Shown: positions 44,277 through 53,334 of the stretch, piece by piece
Layout: each line of letters starts with the position of its first letter
Position numbering within the stretch: the stretch's first letter is position 1
DNA from: Actimicrobium sp047621665
GTDB lineage: Bacteria; Pseudomonadota; Gammaproteobacteria; Burkholderiales; Burkholderiaceae_D
DNA: 64,000 nucleotides
Direction of reading: 5' to 3'
Assembly (NCBI GenBank): GCA_047621665.1
Contig: JBLHMB010000005.1
Location: 1 to 64,000 of the forward strand
The notes under the pieces: generated by a model
Told to the model about the DNA's origin: nothing
Databases searched by the model: none
What the model saw: only the letters and a program-made list of their open reading frames with translations
Made by a program: the position numbers and the translations under genes

Positions 44277-45779
44277 ATGCATGACATCACCTACTTTTTT
44301 AAAAGAAATGCCATTCAGGCTGACCGCCTGATGCTTTGCGTGCTGTGGGGTTTGTTCGTGATGAGTCTGGCGCTTTCCGGCATGCATGACACCATCACGT
44401 GGGCACTGGTGATCGGGTTACCGACCGTAGTGGTGCCGACTGCGTTGATCCTGCTGGCGGGGGGAAGCTACTTGACCCGTGCCGTGGTGGCGATTGCGTT
44501 AATGGTGATGACAGCGCTGCATATCCAGCAGGCAGCCGGCATGACCGAATTCCACTTCGGCATCTTCGTGTTGCTGGCGATATTGCTGTGTTACCGCGAC
44601 TGGTCCGTCATTTTGATCGCTGCCGGCGTGATCGCGATTCATCATTTCAGCTTCAGTTATCTGCAGCAATGGGGCTACGGGGTAGTGTGTTTTACGGAAC
44701 CGAGTTTTGGAAAGGTCGTATTACATGCCGCTTATGTCGTCGTCGAATCGGGTGTACTCGCGTATCTTGCCATCGTCTTGCACAAAGAGGCCGTACAGAG
44801 CGCCGAGTTACGCGTCAGTGTCGCGACGATGACCGCCCGGGGCGCGGGCATCATTGACCTGACCAGCCAGGATCGCAGGCCGAAAAGTGACAGTGGCGTA
44901 GCCCTGCGCGGTGTCATAACGATGTTGCATGGTGCTGTCGCCAGCGTACGCAGCGGCATTGAAACCATCGCTGTTGCATCGCGTGAAATCGCCACTGGCA
45001 CCATCGACCTGTCCTCCCGCACCGAACAGCAAGCCAGCGCGCTCAGCGAAACAGCGGCATCAATGCTGCACATGACCGGGACCGTCCAACAAAATGTCGA
45101 GCGGGCCAGAGAAGCCAACCAGATGGCACTGGACTCGTCGGCGATTGCCGTCAAAGGGGGCGAAGTAGTCGGTCGCGTGATGATGACAATGCAGTCGATT
45201 TCAGCCTCGTCACGCAAAATCTCGGAGATCACCAGCGTCGTCGACAGCATCGCTTTCCAGACCAATATCCTGGCATTGAATGCCGCCGTGGAAGCCGCGC
45301 GTGCCGGCGAACAGGGGCGTGGTTTTGCGGTCGTCGCAGCCGAAGTTCGCAATCTTGCGCAGCGTTCATCTGCCGCAGCAAAAGACATTTCGGCGCTGAT
45401 TAATGAATCAGTCGCCAGCGTCGATGCGGGCGGCATACTGGCCGGCGAAGCAAGTGCCACCATGGCTGACATCGTCGCCAGCATCCAGCGCGTCAATGCG
45501 ATCATGAGTGATATCAGCACCGCCAGTCGTGAGCAGAGTCTCGGCATCGAACAAGTCAACCAGGCTATCGGTCAAATGGATCAGGTCACGCAGCAAAATG
45601 CAGCGCTGGTCGAAGAAACCGCCGCAGCGGCCGAAACCCTGCAAGAACAGGCGGCTAATCTGGTCGAGGTGGTCAGTGTGTTCAGGCTTGCGGAGCCGTC
45701 ACAGAGACCGATGCAGCCACATCTTGCCCACGCACAGGCGGGTGCCGCACTAGTGGCGTTGCCGCGACGGTCAAGTTGA
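44277..45779 (+). CDS. Methyl-accepting chemotaxis protein with membrane-embedded sensor
   Basis: The product has 500 residues from MHDITYFFKRNAIQADRLML, with GGAG seven bases upstream. The first 190 residues are about six membrane helices with only short loops, so there is no classical periplasmic ligand domain. No clear HAMP domain follows. The signalling domain has the hairpin tip AFQTNILALNAAVEAARAGE and adjoining RGFAVVAAEVRNLAQRS, plus methylation-helix repeats on both sides. It should signal to CheA/CheW. A membrane-embedded sensor suggests detection of membrane state, energy or a hydrophobic cue (inference). Confidence 0.9.
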   Translation: MHDITYFFKRNAIQADRLMLCVLWGLFVMSLALSGMHDTITWALVIGLPTVVVPTALILLAGGSYLTRAVVAIALMVMTALHIQQAAGMTEFHFGIFVLLAILLCYRDWSVILIAAGVIAIHHFSFSYLQQWGYGVVCFTEPSFGKVVLHAAYVVVESGVLAYLAIVLHKEAVQSAELRVSVATMTARGAGIIDLTSQDRRPKSDSGVALRGVITMLHGAVASVRSGIETIAVASREIATGTIDLSSRTEQQASALSETAASMLHMTGTVQQNVERAREANQMALDSSAIAVKGGEVVGRVMMTMQSISASSRKISEITSVVDSIAFQTNILALNAAVEAARAGEQGRGFAVVAAEVRNLAQRSSAAAKDISALINESVASVDAGGILAGEASATMADIVASIQRVNAIMSDISTASREQSLGIEQVNQAIGQMDQVTQQNAALVEETAAAAETLQEQAANLVEVVSVFRLAEPSQRPMQPHLAHAQAGAALVALPRRSS

Positions 45780-45787
45780 TCGTGCTG

Positions 45788-45813
45788 AAAAAAAGCGCCG
45801 CCACCCGGGCGCT
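45788..45813 (-). terminator. Possible reverse-strand terminator in the 45.8-46.0 kb gap
   Basis: The stem AGCGCC (45794-45799) with GGCGCT (45808-45813) is preceded on the forward strand by seven A, giving a T run on the reverse strand. It lies nine bases after the chemoreceptor stop. It may be a second stop for leftward transcripts. Confidence 0.45.
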
Positions 45814-45978
45814 GTTCCGATGTAATTCGGGTGCGATAACGAGGTAACGGGAGAACACCACCACCGGCGTAATTGATCCGCCACGCCTGCGTGCACGCCA
45901 GGTGACGACATCTTGTGCGGATGCCTCCAGATCGCGTGTCTGAATGTTTGTCACAGAACATTGCAGCGCAAGTAGAAA

Positions 45979-46020
45979 GCAAAAAGTCGATTGGACTCAA
46001 TCAGCTTGCGTCCAATCGAC
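45979..46020 (-). terminator. Terminator after the transglutaminase/DUF2126 gene
   Basis: A perfect 11-bp inverted repeat, GTCGATTGGAC (45986-45996) with GTCCAATCGAC (46010-46020), is followed on the reverse strand by TTTTTGC. It starts 19 bases after the gene's stop. The rest of the gap (45780-46038) holds nothing else I can support. Confidence 0.85.
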
Positions 46021-46038
46021 CTCAGTGTGTAAGACCGG

Positions 46039-49000
46039 TTACAACTGCCAGCGCAAATCCAGCGTAAACGGAAACGCCGGATTGAGTGGCTCCGGCGTCA
46101 CCGCCATCGGCCCCGGTGTATGACCGTGTCCGACGAAGCGGGCAAAGCGGCGCGCTTCGGCTTCGTTACCATTGACCGGAAAACCTTCGTAATTGCGTCC
46201 GCCCGGATGCACGACGTGGTACTGGCAACCACCGATGGAGCGGCTGCTCCAGGTATCGACCAGGTCGAATACCAGCGGCGCCTGCACGCCAATCGACGGA
46301 TGCAGTGCCGACCACGGGCTCCAGGCACGGAAACGAATACCGGCAACATATTCGCCCGGCACACCAGTCGCTGATAACGGCAACGGCCGGCCGTTACAGG
46401 TCACGACATGCCGGCCATCGACCATGCCGCGTACCCGCAACTGCATCCGTTCGACCGACGAGTCGACGTAGCGCGCAGTGCTGCCGCTGCTGACTTCTTC
46501 CCCCAGCACATTCCATGGCTCGATGGCTTGCCGCAGTTCGAGCTCGATGCCGTGATAGGCGACCGTGCCGTAACGCGGAAACCGGAATTCAACGAACGGG
46601 TCGAACCAGCGCTCTTCGAACGCATAGCCCGAAGCGCGCAAGTCCTGTACGACATCGCGGATATCCTGAGCCACAAAATGCGGCAGCATCCAGCGGTCAT
46701 GCAATTGCGTGCCCCAGTGAATCAGCTTGCCCTGGTACGGTTCGCGCCAGAAGCGTGCCACCAGCGCACGCAGCAGCAGCATTTGCAGCAGGCTCATGCG
46801 CTCATGTGGCGGCATTTCGAAGGCGCGGAATTCGACCAGTCCGAGCCGGCCGGTCGGACCGTCAGGCGAGTACAACTTGTCGATCGAAAATTCCGAGCGG
46901 TGCGTGTTGCCGGTCAAGTCAACCAGCAAATTACGCAACAGGCGATCGACCAGCCATGGCCGCTCGCTCTCGGCGGTGTTCGGCAAGACCTTCTCCATTT
47001 GCTGGAACGCGATGGCCAGTTCGTACAGATTGTCGTCGCGTGCTTCGTCGATACGCGGTGCCTGGCTGGTCGGACCGATGAAGGTGCCGGAGAACAGGTA
47101 GGACAGCGCCGGATGGTTTTGCCAGTACGTAATCAGGCTTTTGAGCACGTCCGGACGGCGCAGCATCGGACTGTCTTCGACGGTCGCGCCGCCTAATGTC
47201 GCGTGGTTGCCGCCGCCGGTGCCGGTATGACGGCCATCGAGCATGAATTTTTCGGTGCCGAGCCGGCTTTGGCGCGCTTCGGCATAGAGGATGGTGGTCT
47301 TGTGAACCAGTTCTTTCCAGCTAGACGACGGATCGATATTGACTTCGATGACGCCCGGGTCCGGCGTGACACTGAGCATCTTCACGCGCGGATCACGCGG
47401 CGGCGTGTAGCCTTCGAGCCAGAGCCGCATGTCGAGCGCGGCGGCGGTATCTTCAACGATAGCCACCAGCGCCAGATAGTCTTCAATGCGCTTGACCGGT
47501 GGCATGAACACATGCAGACGCCCGCTGCGAACCTGCACGCACAGCGCTGTGTGGATCACTTCGCGCGGTAGCGGTTTGTCTTTCGGTTTAGCCTTGGTCG
47601 TAGCGTCATCGATGGAGAGTGCGCCATCCAGATCGGCGCGCTCATCAAACGGATCGACATCGAATTCCGGCTCCATCTCGTCGGGTAATTCCCACGGCAA
47701 GGTGTCGAGCGGCAGACGCAAGCCGAGCGGTGATTCGCCTCCGATCAAATACAGATGTTCACGCCGGAGCGGCCATTTGCTGGTCAGCCAGGCCGCCGTG
47801 CCAACGCTCAGCGCCTTGCCGCGCGGCTTGCGACCAGCCTGCTTGGCCGGTGCCAGCGGCAACACGTAACCGACGATTTCGCCGAGGCCGTCTTCGAGCA
47901 GACGGGCCAGCCGGCGACGGCCTTCCGGTGCTTTCAGGTCGGCTTTAAGCGGATCGAGATTATCCGGCAAACGCTGTTCGAACTGGGCTTGCTGCCAGAC
48001 ATCTTCGTAGGCAGGGATTAGCGCGGCGGGATGCAGCGCGAGACGCCCGGCCAGTGCCTGGGCGAAGGTAGCAGCATGGGTTACGGTGTAGCCGTCGTCA
48101 TGGTCTTCAGTCGCGAACAGCGCCTGATTGCGCCAGATCGGCTGCCCATCGATGCGCCAGAACAGATTCAGCGCCCAGCGCGGCAAGGGCTCGCCCGGAT
48201 ACCATTTGCCCTGGCCGTAATGCAGCATGCCGTCCGGAGCAAACTGTTTTTTCAACCGCAGGGACAAGTCACCGGCGAGTGCGCGCTTGTGGTCACCATG
48301 GGCTAACGTGTTCCACTCCGGACCGTCCATGTCGTCGATCGACACGAAGGTCGGCTCGCCGCCTTGCGTGAGACGGACGTCCTGCTTCTTCAGGTCCGCA
48401 TCAACCTTGGCGCCGAGCTTGTCAATGCTCTGCCAGTCTGCTTCGCTGTAGGGTTTGGTGACGCGCGGGTCTTCGTGGATACGGGTAATCGTCATCACGT
48501 GCTCGAACTCGACATTGGCCCAATCAGCCAATCCGGTCACTGGCGCCGCCGAGGACGGCACAGCTGTACAGGCCAGCGGGATGTGGCCCTCGCCCGTCAG
48601 CATGCCGGAGGTCGGATCCAGTCCGATCCAGCCGGCGCCCGGCACATACACTTCAGCCCACGCATGCAGATCGGTGAAGTCAACCGCGGTTCCGCTGGGG
48701 CCATCGAGCGATTTGACATCGGCGGTCAGCTGGATCAGGTAGCCGGAAACGAAACGTGCCGCCAGCCCGAGATGGCGCAGTATCTGCACCAGCAACCAGC
48801 CACTGTCCCGGCACGAACCCGAGCGCAAGGCCAGCGTATCTTCGGGCAATTGCACGCCCGGCTCCATCCGGACCAGATAGCCGATATCGCGTTGCAGCCG
48901 CTGATTCAGGGCAACCAGAAAATCGGCAATCCCGATCGGCTTGACGGCCAGTGCGCGGCGCGCTGCGTCGACCCACGCTAGCAATAGTGGACCGTTCTCG

Positions 49001-49362
49001 TCAACCTTCAGGTACGCGCCGAGTTCGAAACTGAGCTGTTCGGTGTAATCGAACGGGAAGTTTTCCGCATACTGCTCGACAAAAAAATCGAACGGGTTGA
49101 TGACGGTCATGTCGGCCACCAGGTCGACCGTGAACGACAGTTCAGCGGTGCGCTCCGGGAATACCACACGGGCAATGTAATTGCCGTACGGGTCTTGCTG
49201 CCAGTTCAGGAAATGCTCGTCCGGCAGAACGTTGAGGGAGTAAGACAGGATCGGCGTGCGCGCGTGCGCGGCGGGACGCAGTCTAACTTCATGCGGCGCC
49301 AAACTGACGAGCCTGTCATAGCGATAACTGGTCTTGTGATGCAGTGCGACTCGAATCGCCAT
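46039..49362 (-). CDS. Transglutaminase-like / DUF2126 protein
   Basis: The product has 1107 residues. The N-terminal 290 residues are a transglutaminase-like domain: HHKTSYRYDRLVSLAPHEVR, then catalytic Cys in LRSGSCRDSGWLLVQILRHL, His in FTDLHAWAEVYVPGAGW and Asp in GLDPTSGM. The remaining 800 residues match DUF2126 (QGGEPTFVSIDDMDGPEWNT, KWYPGEPLPRWALNLFWRID, GGGNHATLGGATVEDSPMLR), whose folds resemble ATP-grasp-type enzymes. Such proteins usually occur with small transglutaminase and alpha-E genes and are thought to modify peptides or amides; none of those partners is seen here. The ATG at 49362 has GAAAGG upstream, and a terminator follows. Confidence 0.88.
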   Translation of the reverse strand: MAIRVALHHKTSYRYDRLVSLAPHEVRLRPAAHARTPILSYSLNVLPDEHFLNWQQDPYGNYIARVVFPERTAELSFTVDLVADMTVINPFDFFVEQYAENFPFDYTEQLSFELGAYLKVDENGPLLLAWVDAARRALAVKPIGIADFLVALNQRLQRDIGYLVRMEPGVQLPEDTLALRSGSCRDSGWLLVQILRHLGLAARFVSGYLIQLTADVKSLDGPSGTAVDFTDLHAWAEVYVPGAGWIGLDPTSGMLTGEGHIPLACTAVPSSAAPVTGLADWANVEFEHVMTITRIHEDPRVTKPYSEADWQSIDKLGAKVDADLKKQDVRLTQGGEPTFVSIDDMDGPEWNTLAHGDHKRALAGDLSLRLKKQFAPDGMLHYGQGKWYPGEPLPRWALNLFWRIDGQPIWRNQALFATEDHDDGYTVTHAATFAQALAGRLALHPAALIPAYEDVWQQAQFEQRLPDNLDPLKADLKAPEGRRRLARLLEDGLGEIVGYVLPLAPAKQAGRKPRGKALSVGTAAWLTSKWPLRREHLYLIGGESPLGLRLPLDTLPWELPDEMEPEFDVDPFDERADLDGALSIDDATTKAKPKDKPLPREVIHTALCVQVRSGRLHVFMPPVKRIEDYLALVAIVEDTAAALDMRLWLEGYTPPRDPRVKMLSVTPDPGVIEVNIDPSSSWKELVHKTTILYAEARQSRLGTEKFMLDGRHTGTGGGNHATLGGATVEDSPMLRRPDVLKSLITYWQNHPALSYLFSGTFIGPTSQAPRIDEARDDNLYELAIAFQQMEKVLPNTAESERPWLVDRLLRNLLVDLTGNTHRSEFSIDKLYSPDGPTGRLGLVEFRAFEMPPHERMSLLQMLLLRALVARFWREPYQGKLIHWGTQLHDRWMLPHFVAQDIRDVVQDLRASGYAFEERWFDPFVEFRFPRYGTVAYHGIELELRQAIEPWNVLGEEVSSGSTARYVDSSVERMQLRVRGMVDGRHVVTCNGRPLPLSATGVPGEYVAGIRFRAWSPWSALHPSIGVQAPLVFDLVDTWSSRSIGGCQYHVVHPGGRNYEGFPVNGNEAEARRFARFVGHGHTPGPMAVTPEPLNPAFPFTLDLRWQL

Positions 49363-49595
49363 GGTGAAACCTTTCGAAGAGGGGGCTCTGAAGAAAAATC
49401 GGTCCTCGTCGCGACGGAGCGGTAGTCCTGGCTGATAGTGTATGCGCAGATGCCTTATTGCTATGTTACTGACCGCACGCACCGTTCCACTTATCACTTG
49501 CCGCTGGCAGCATTACTGCTGGAAGAGTCCGCGATGACGACTTACTGAGATAAATAAAATAGGTATTCGCCTCATCGAGCAGCGCGCTCTCCAGA

Positions 49596-50894
49596 TCAGG
49601 CGCTTTTCCATAATGCCCGATATACGCCATCGGCATCGTAGTCCCTGGCTTGCTTTTGCGGGTTGAAGCGACGTCCACCGCGCGGATCCGTGCCGCGACC
49701 AGCCAGAGACAGCCAGTTGCCTTGATTACTGTAGACATCAAAATCGACCAGCTGCGACTCGAACCAGGCAGCTCCGGCACGCCAGTCGCCGTCCAGATCA
49801 TGTATCAGGTAACTCGCCACGATCTGACGCAGCCTGTTCGACAGGTAGCCCGTAGCGGCCAGTTCGTGCATGCCGGCGTCGACAATCGGCTCGCCTGTCT
49901 CGCCACGCGACCAGCGGACAAACAGCGCAGCGTCGTGCACTGGTCTGACGCTGCTGATCTCGGCAAGGCCGTGATAGCGATAAAGCTTGCGGCCATACTT
50001 AAGATGCAGGAAGCGAAAATAATCGCGCCACATCAATTCGAACCAGAGCCAGTAAGTACTGTCGTTGGCACCGAATTCGTCTTCGAACTGCTCGATCGCT
50101 GCGTTGACCGAACGCGCTGATAACGCTCCGGTGGCCAGCCATGGCGAGAATTTACTGGAATAGTCCAGGCCAGTGAGGCCGTTGCGGGTCTCCTTGTAGG
50201 TATGGGCGAGCTTGCGGTCCAGATATTGGTGCAGGTGCGCAAGCGCCGCAGTCGTCCCGCCAGCGCAAGCGGCTAACTGGTAGGGAAAGGACGTCCGCCC
50301 ATCGATGTCCGGCACCGTCGGGGGCAGGTCATTGTGGCGATTCGGTAGCGGCGCAGGCAATACTGGTAGCGGTGGAATCGTTTGCGGAAAATCTACCGGT
50401 GCGTAAGGGGCCACGCTGGCTTTCTCGACGGCTTGCCGGAATAGCGTGAACACGTCCGGCAACTGTCTGACAGAAAACGGTAGGACATCCGGATCCAGCA
50501 AACTGGATTGCCAGACAGTATCGACAATCATGCCCGCCGCCCGCAAAGCCTGAACCGCATCCTGCTCGTCCGGTGCAGCGATCGCCTCGCAGACGATGCG
50601 GGTAACACCCAGCTCCCGCGCCAGTAACGGCAAGATCTCCTCGGCCCGCCCGTTCAGTTCTACCAGCGCACTCCCGCGCGCTGTCAATTGCGCGCCCAGA
50701 TCAGCCAGCGCGGTCGCCAGAAAAGCACGCCGATGCGCGCCGACCCGCTCAAACCCCCAGTGCGTCAGCGCCCGATCTGCCGGATTGTGGCAAAACACCG
50801 GTAGGACGTGGCTGCTTTGACTGCACGCCAACAAAAAAGCCGGATTATCCAGCAACCGCAAATCGTTCCGAAACCAATAAATCACGGTACTCAT
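49596..50894 (-). CDS. DASH-family cryptochrome / photolyase
   Basis: The product has 432 residues. The N-terminal alpha/beta domain (YWFRNDLRLLDNPAFLLACS) binds the antenna. The C-terminal FAD domain has YKETRNGLTGLDYSSKFSPW, LATGALSARSVNAA, WLWFELMWRDYFRFLHLKYG and DVYSNQGNWLSLAGRG-DPRG. The order and spacing point to the Cry-DASH branch, which repairs UV dimers in single-stranded DNA or signals in blue light. Its ATG overlaps the stop of the DUF2256 gene as ATGA, so the two are coupled. Confidence 0.9.
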   Translation of the reverse strand: MSTVIYWFRNDLRLLDNPAFLLACSQSSHVLPVFCHNPADRALTHWGFERVGAHRRAFLATALADLGAQLTARGSALVELNGRAEEILPLLARELGVTRIVCEAIAAPDEQDAVQALRAAGMIVDTVWQSSLLDPDVLPFSVRQLPDVFTLFRQAVEKASVAPYAPVDFPQTIPPLPVLPAPLPNRHNDLPPTVPDIDGRTSFPYQLAACAGGTTAALAHLHQYLDRKLAHTYKETRNGLTGLDYSSKFSPWLATGALSARSVNAAIEQFEDEFGANDSTYWLWFELMWRDYFRFLHLKYGRKLYRYHGLAEISSVRPVHDAALFVRWSRGETGEPIVDAGMHELAATGYLSNRLRQIVASYLIHDLDGDWRAGAAWFESQLVDFDVYSNQGNWLSLAGRGTDPRGGRRFNPQKQARDYDADGVYRALWKSA

Positions 50895-51040
50895 GCCTTG
50901 CCACCTTTGTTTTCACGGCATCGATCGGAACAATATTTGACGTCTTCCCAGACCCGTTCCCACTTCTTGCGCCATGAAAACGGCAAGCCACAGCGCACAC
51001 ATGTTTTGGTGGGAAGGTTGGATTTCTTTTGCATTTTCAT
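50891..51040 (-). CDS. DUF2256 small zinc-binding protein
   Basis: The product has 49 residues: KTCVRCGLPFSWRKKWERVW and KYCSDRCREN give two CxxC pairs that can bind zinc (C-V-R-C and C-S-D-R-C). It is DUF2256, often found next to photolyase or cryptochrome genes. It precedes the cryptochrome with a four-base overlap. The start may be the ATG at 51034 instead. Its function is unknown; a role in cryptochrome action is inferred from linkage. Confidence 0.8.
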   Translation of the reverse strand: MKMQKKSNLPTKTCVRCGLPFSWRKKWERVWEDVKYCSDRCRENKGGKA

Positions 51041-51344
51041 TCGGGGCTGTCCTGCGGAGCTATATTGCCTAAGCAAATTTTTGTGATATTTTCTTCATAG
51101 CAACTCTGCCACAATTTTGCGCCTTGTGCAGGAGGAGGGAATGCCGCAAGCCTTGCGGAGTCATCGACAGACAGTCTCTATGACCAGAAATTCTCCGGTG
51201 CGCCTCAACAGCATTCGCTGCGGACGATAGCGATAAAGCCGGCTCTTTTTTCAAACGGACCGACAGGACACAACAAACCGTCCGCCCAATAAAAAAAGGG
51301 CCACCAGCCGAAGCGTGTAACCCTTTGATTTACCTTGATGTTTC
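51041..51344. other. Intergenic region between DUF2256 and tRNA-Arg
   Basis: This is a 304-base gap. At 51291-51327 the reverse strand can form a hairpin (AAAGGG...CCCTTT outer stem, UUCG loop inside, some wobble pairs) followed by seven T, which is the likely terminator of tRNA-Arg. The promoter of the cryptochrome operon must lie in 51041-51250. No gene is seen. Confidence 0.5.
51291..51327 (-). terminator. Terminator of tRNA-Arg
   Basis: On the reverse strand an outer AAAGGG/CCCTTT stem encloses an imperfect stem capped by a UUCG tetraloop and ends in a run of T. It starts 18 bases after the CCA end of the tRNA. Confidence 0.65.
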
Positions 51345-51420
51345 TGGTGCGGCTGGCTGGAATCGGACCAGCGACCCTTGGCTTCGGAGGCCAATACTCT
51401 ATCCACTGAGCTACAGCCGC
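51345..51420 (-). tRNA. tRNA-Arg (CCG)
   Basis: The 76-base cloverleaf has acceptor GCGGCTG paired with CAGCCGC, D arm TAGCTCAGTGGATAGAGTA, anticodon arm TTGGC-CTCCGAA-GCCAA with anticodon CCG, and T arm GCTGG-TCCGATT-CCAGC. The CCA end is encoded. It reads the codon CGG. Confidence 0.95.
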
Positions 51421-51601
51421 ATTTGATGAACCTTCAAGAATGGCGAAGGATACCGTTTTTCGCCGCGCCCGTCCATGGATAGGAGCGTTGTCCGTTCCAA
51501 ACGCATACCAACTCATCTATAATCCAGACCTTTGCGAAGTCTAGCGCTAAATATCGTGCGCCAGACCGTCCACCGGCTTCGAAATTTGCATTGAGGGAAA
51601 C

Positions 51602-52465
51602 ATGAGCGATTCACACGACGACCATTCAAGCGGCATCAAAACTCCGAAACAACTGATTGCTGCCGTCGTTGCCGGCTTTATCGTTCCGATTATTGGTATC
51701 GTTTTGCTGGTGCAATATGTTTCCAATGCCGACAAGATCGGTAACGGCTCCGAAGCACTGACACCGCAGGCAATCTCGGCGCGGATCAAACCCGTGGCCG
51801 ATGAGGGATTTACTTTCAAGGATGTGAACGCCATCAAGGTGCTGCAAAGCGGCGAAACTGTCTACAAAGCCGCCTGCATGGCGTGTCATGCCGCTGGCGT
51901 CGCTGGCTCCCCTAAATTCGGTGACACTGCCGCCTGGTCAGCACGTATTGCTCAAGGCTACGACACGCTGGTGTCGCATGCAGTCAATGGCATTCGCGGA
52001 ATGCCTGCCAAAGGCGGCAACTCCGACCTCGACGACATTGAAGTCGCCCGTGCCGTCGCTTACATGGCGAATCAGGCTGGTGCCAAATTCAAGGAACCGG
52101 AAGCAGCGGCTGCAGCACCGGCTGCAGATGCCGCAGCTCCTGCGCCAGCACCTGCAGCGATGGCCATGCCGGCTACCGTATCGGCTGCTCCGGCAGAACC
52201 AGTCAAACTGGCTGCCGATGCCGGAAAAAAACTCTACGACAGTGTCTGTATGGCTTGTCATACCGCAGGGATCGCGGGTGCGCCGAAGTTCGGTGACAAG
52301 CTGGCCTGGGCTGACCGTATCAAGCAGGGTCCGGCCAAACTGCATGAGCATGCCATCAAGGGCTATCAGGGCAAGGCCGGCGTGATGCCAGCCAAAGGCG
52401 GTTCGTCTGCCAGTGATGACGAAGTCAAGGCTGCCGTTGATTACATGATTGCAGCTGCCAAATAA
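51602..52465 (+). CDS. Dihaem cytochrome c (tandem cytochrome c5)
   Basis: The product has 287 residues. A cytoplasmic start, then one membrane helix (about 20-42), anchors it with the haem domains in the periplasm. Two homologous c5 domains each have CMACH (near residues 92 and 217) and a distal Met in GMPAKGG and VMPAKGG. They are joined by an Ala/Pro-rich linker (AAPAADAAAPAPAPAAMAMP). It should carry electrons to a terminal oxidase. The gene has its own terminator. Confidence 0.92.
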   Translation: MSDSHDDHSSGIKTPKQLIAAVVAGFIVPIIGIVLLVQYVSNADKIGNGSEALTPQAISARIKPVADEGFTFKDVNAIKVLQSGETVYKAACMACHAAGVAGSPKFGDTAAWSARIAQGYDTLVSHAVNGIRGMPAKGGNSDLDDIEVARAVAYMANQAGAKFKEPEAAAAAPAADAAAPAPAPAAMAMPATVSAAPAEPVKLAADAGKKLYDSVCMACHTAGIAGAPKFGDKLAWADRIKQGPAKLHEHAIKGYQGKAGVMPAKGGSSASDDEVKAAVDYMIAAAK

Positions 52466-52484
52466 AACATTCCGACCAAAAAAA

Positions 52485-52512
52485 ATGCCGACATGATGTC
52501 GGCATTTTTTTT
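52485..52512 (+). terminator. Rho-independent terminator after cytochrome c5
   Basis: A perfect 9-bp stem, ATGCCGACA (52485-52493) with TGTCGGCAT (52497-52505), has a three-base loop and a T run. The A run before it makes it usable from the reverse strand too, where it would end the yqjD-like operon. Confidence 0.92.
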
Positions 52513-52522
52513 CATTACCTTG

Positions 52523-52909
52523 TTACACGCTGTCGTCGTCGCCGGATCGACTATTCCGGCGCACTAGAAAGTATGCGCCGGCCCCCACTACGCCGATGAC
52601 CGCAGTGGTGCGCAGCAACGGACGCAACAGCCGCGCTTTAAGCACGAATGAAACGCCACTGACAACGATGGGCAACAGCGTTTGCAAGTTCGCTGTCTTG
52701 ACACGCAACAGACTGCCGGCGGCGGCGTAGACCGTGCCGGTCAGCTGGGTAATGATGCTGCGTGCCAGCGCATCGGTCTGCAGGTTATTGCCGACCAGTT
52801 CAATAGAACTGCGCATACCGGTGCGGAAACCGGCACCCTCGCGAATTAACTTTTCTTTGCGCTGTGCCACGGTGAGTACCTTGGAAGAAATAGGCGATTC
52901 GTCGTTCAT
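52523..52909 (-). CDS. Small membrane protein (YqjK-position) of unknown function
   Basis: The product has 128 residues. The start MNDESPISSKVLTVAQRKEK is charged and is followed by a predicted helical section with hydrophobic stretches (GVSFVLKARLLRPLLRTTAV, GVVGAGAYFLV) near the C-terminus. It lies last in the yqjD-yqjE-like cluster, in the position YqjK holds in enteric bacteria. Sequence identity to YqjK cannot be judged. Confidence 0.55.
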   Translation of the reverse strand: MNDESPISSKVLTVAQRKEKLIREGAGFRTGMRSSIELVGNNLQTDALARSIITQLTGTVYAAAGSLLRVKTANLQTLLPIVVSGVSFVLKARLLRPLLRTTAVIGVVGAGAYFLVRRNSRSGDDDSV

Positions 52910-52923
52910 CTGGGCTCCGGTAA

Positions 52924-53316
52924 TTACAGCAGGGCATCGCGGTCGTTACGCAATTCTGCCAGCGTGGCAGGCATCGACAAGCTGCCTTGCCTGAGCATCG
53001 ATTTCGCATACAGCAGAATGCCGACGGCAATAACTGTAAAGGCCGCGGCAACAATCAGCAGGATTTTCCAGCCCAGCGCATCCCAGCTCAGAAAGACCAG
53101 CAAGCCGGTCCAGAAAGCCAGCGCAAAGCATGCCGCGATAACGCCAGCGGCAGCGACCAGCATTAACTTGAGAAGATTTGTTCGCACCTCGGCAAGCTCG
53201 ACCGATGCCAGCTCGATGCGGTTAACCAGCAGTGCAAAAAAGTTCCGTGCCATGCCCGCCATACCAATGATCAAGCCTGGGGTCGGGTTGGCAGTACCAG
53301 AAGATTTGTTTTCCAT
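52924..53316 (-). CDS. YqjE-like (phage holin superfamily III) membrane protein
   Basis: The product has 130 residues. GMARNFFALLVNRIELASVE then LAEVRTNLLKLMLVAAAGV fits the YqjE family, with two membrane helices (about 50-72 and 80-102). Despite the holin name there are no phage genes here. The family is linked to ribosome or membrane stress through YqjD. It is 18 bases after the YqjD-like gene. Confidence 0.8.
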   Translation of the reverse strand: MENKSSGTANPTPGLIIGMAGMARNFFALLVNRIELASVELAEVRTNLLKLMLVAAAGVIAACFALAFWTGLLVFLSWDALGWKILLIVAAAFTVIAVGILLYAKSMLRQGSLSMPATLAELRNDRDALL

Positions 53317-53334
53317 GTGGTACGAAAAACCGGC

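Noticed and set aside
49466..49595. Reverse-strand frame between the DUF2126 and cryptochrome genes
   Set aside because: It overlaps the end of the cryptochrome in another frame and has no protein family character.
52924..53316. Holin-family protein considered as a prophage marker
   Set aside because: The protein is YqjE-like and lies in a yqjD cluster; no other phage gene is in the window.
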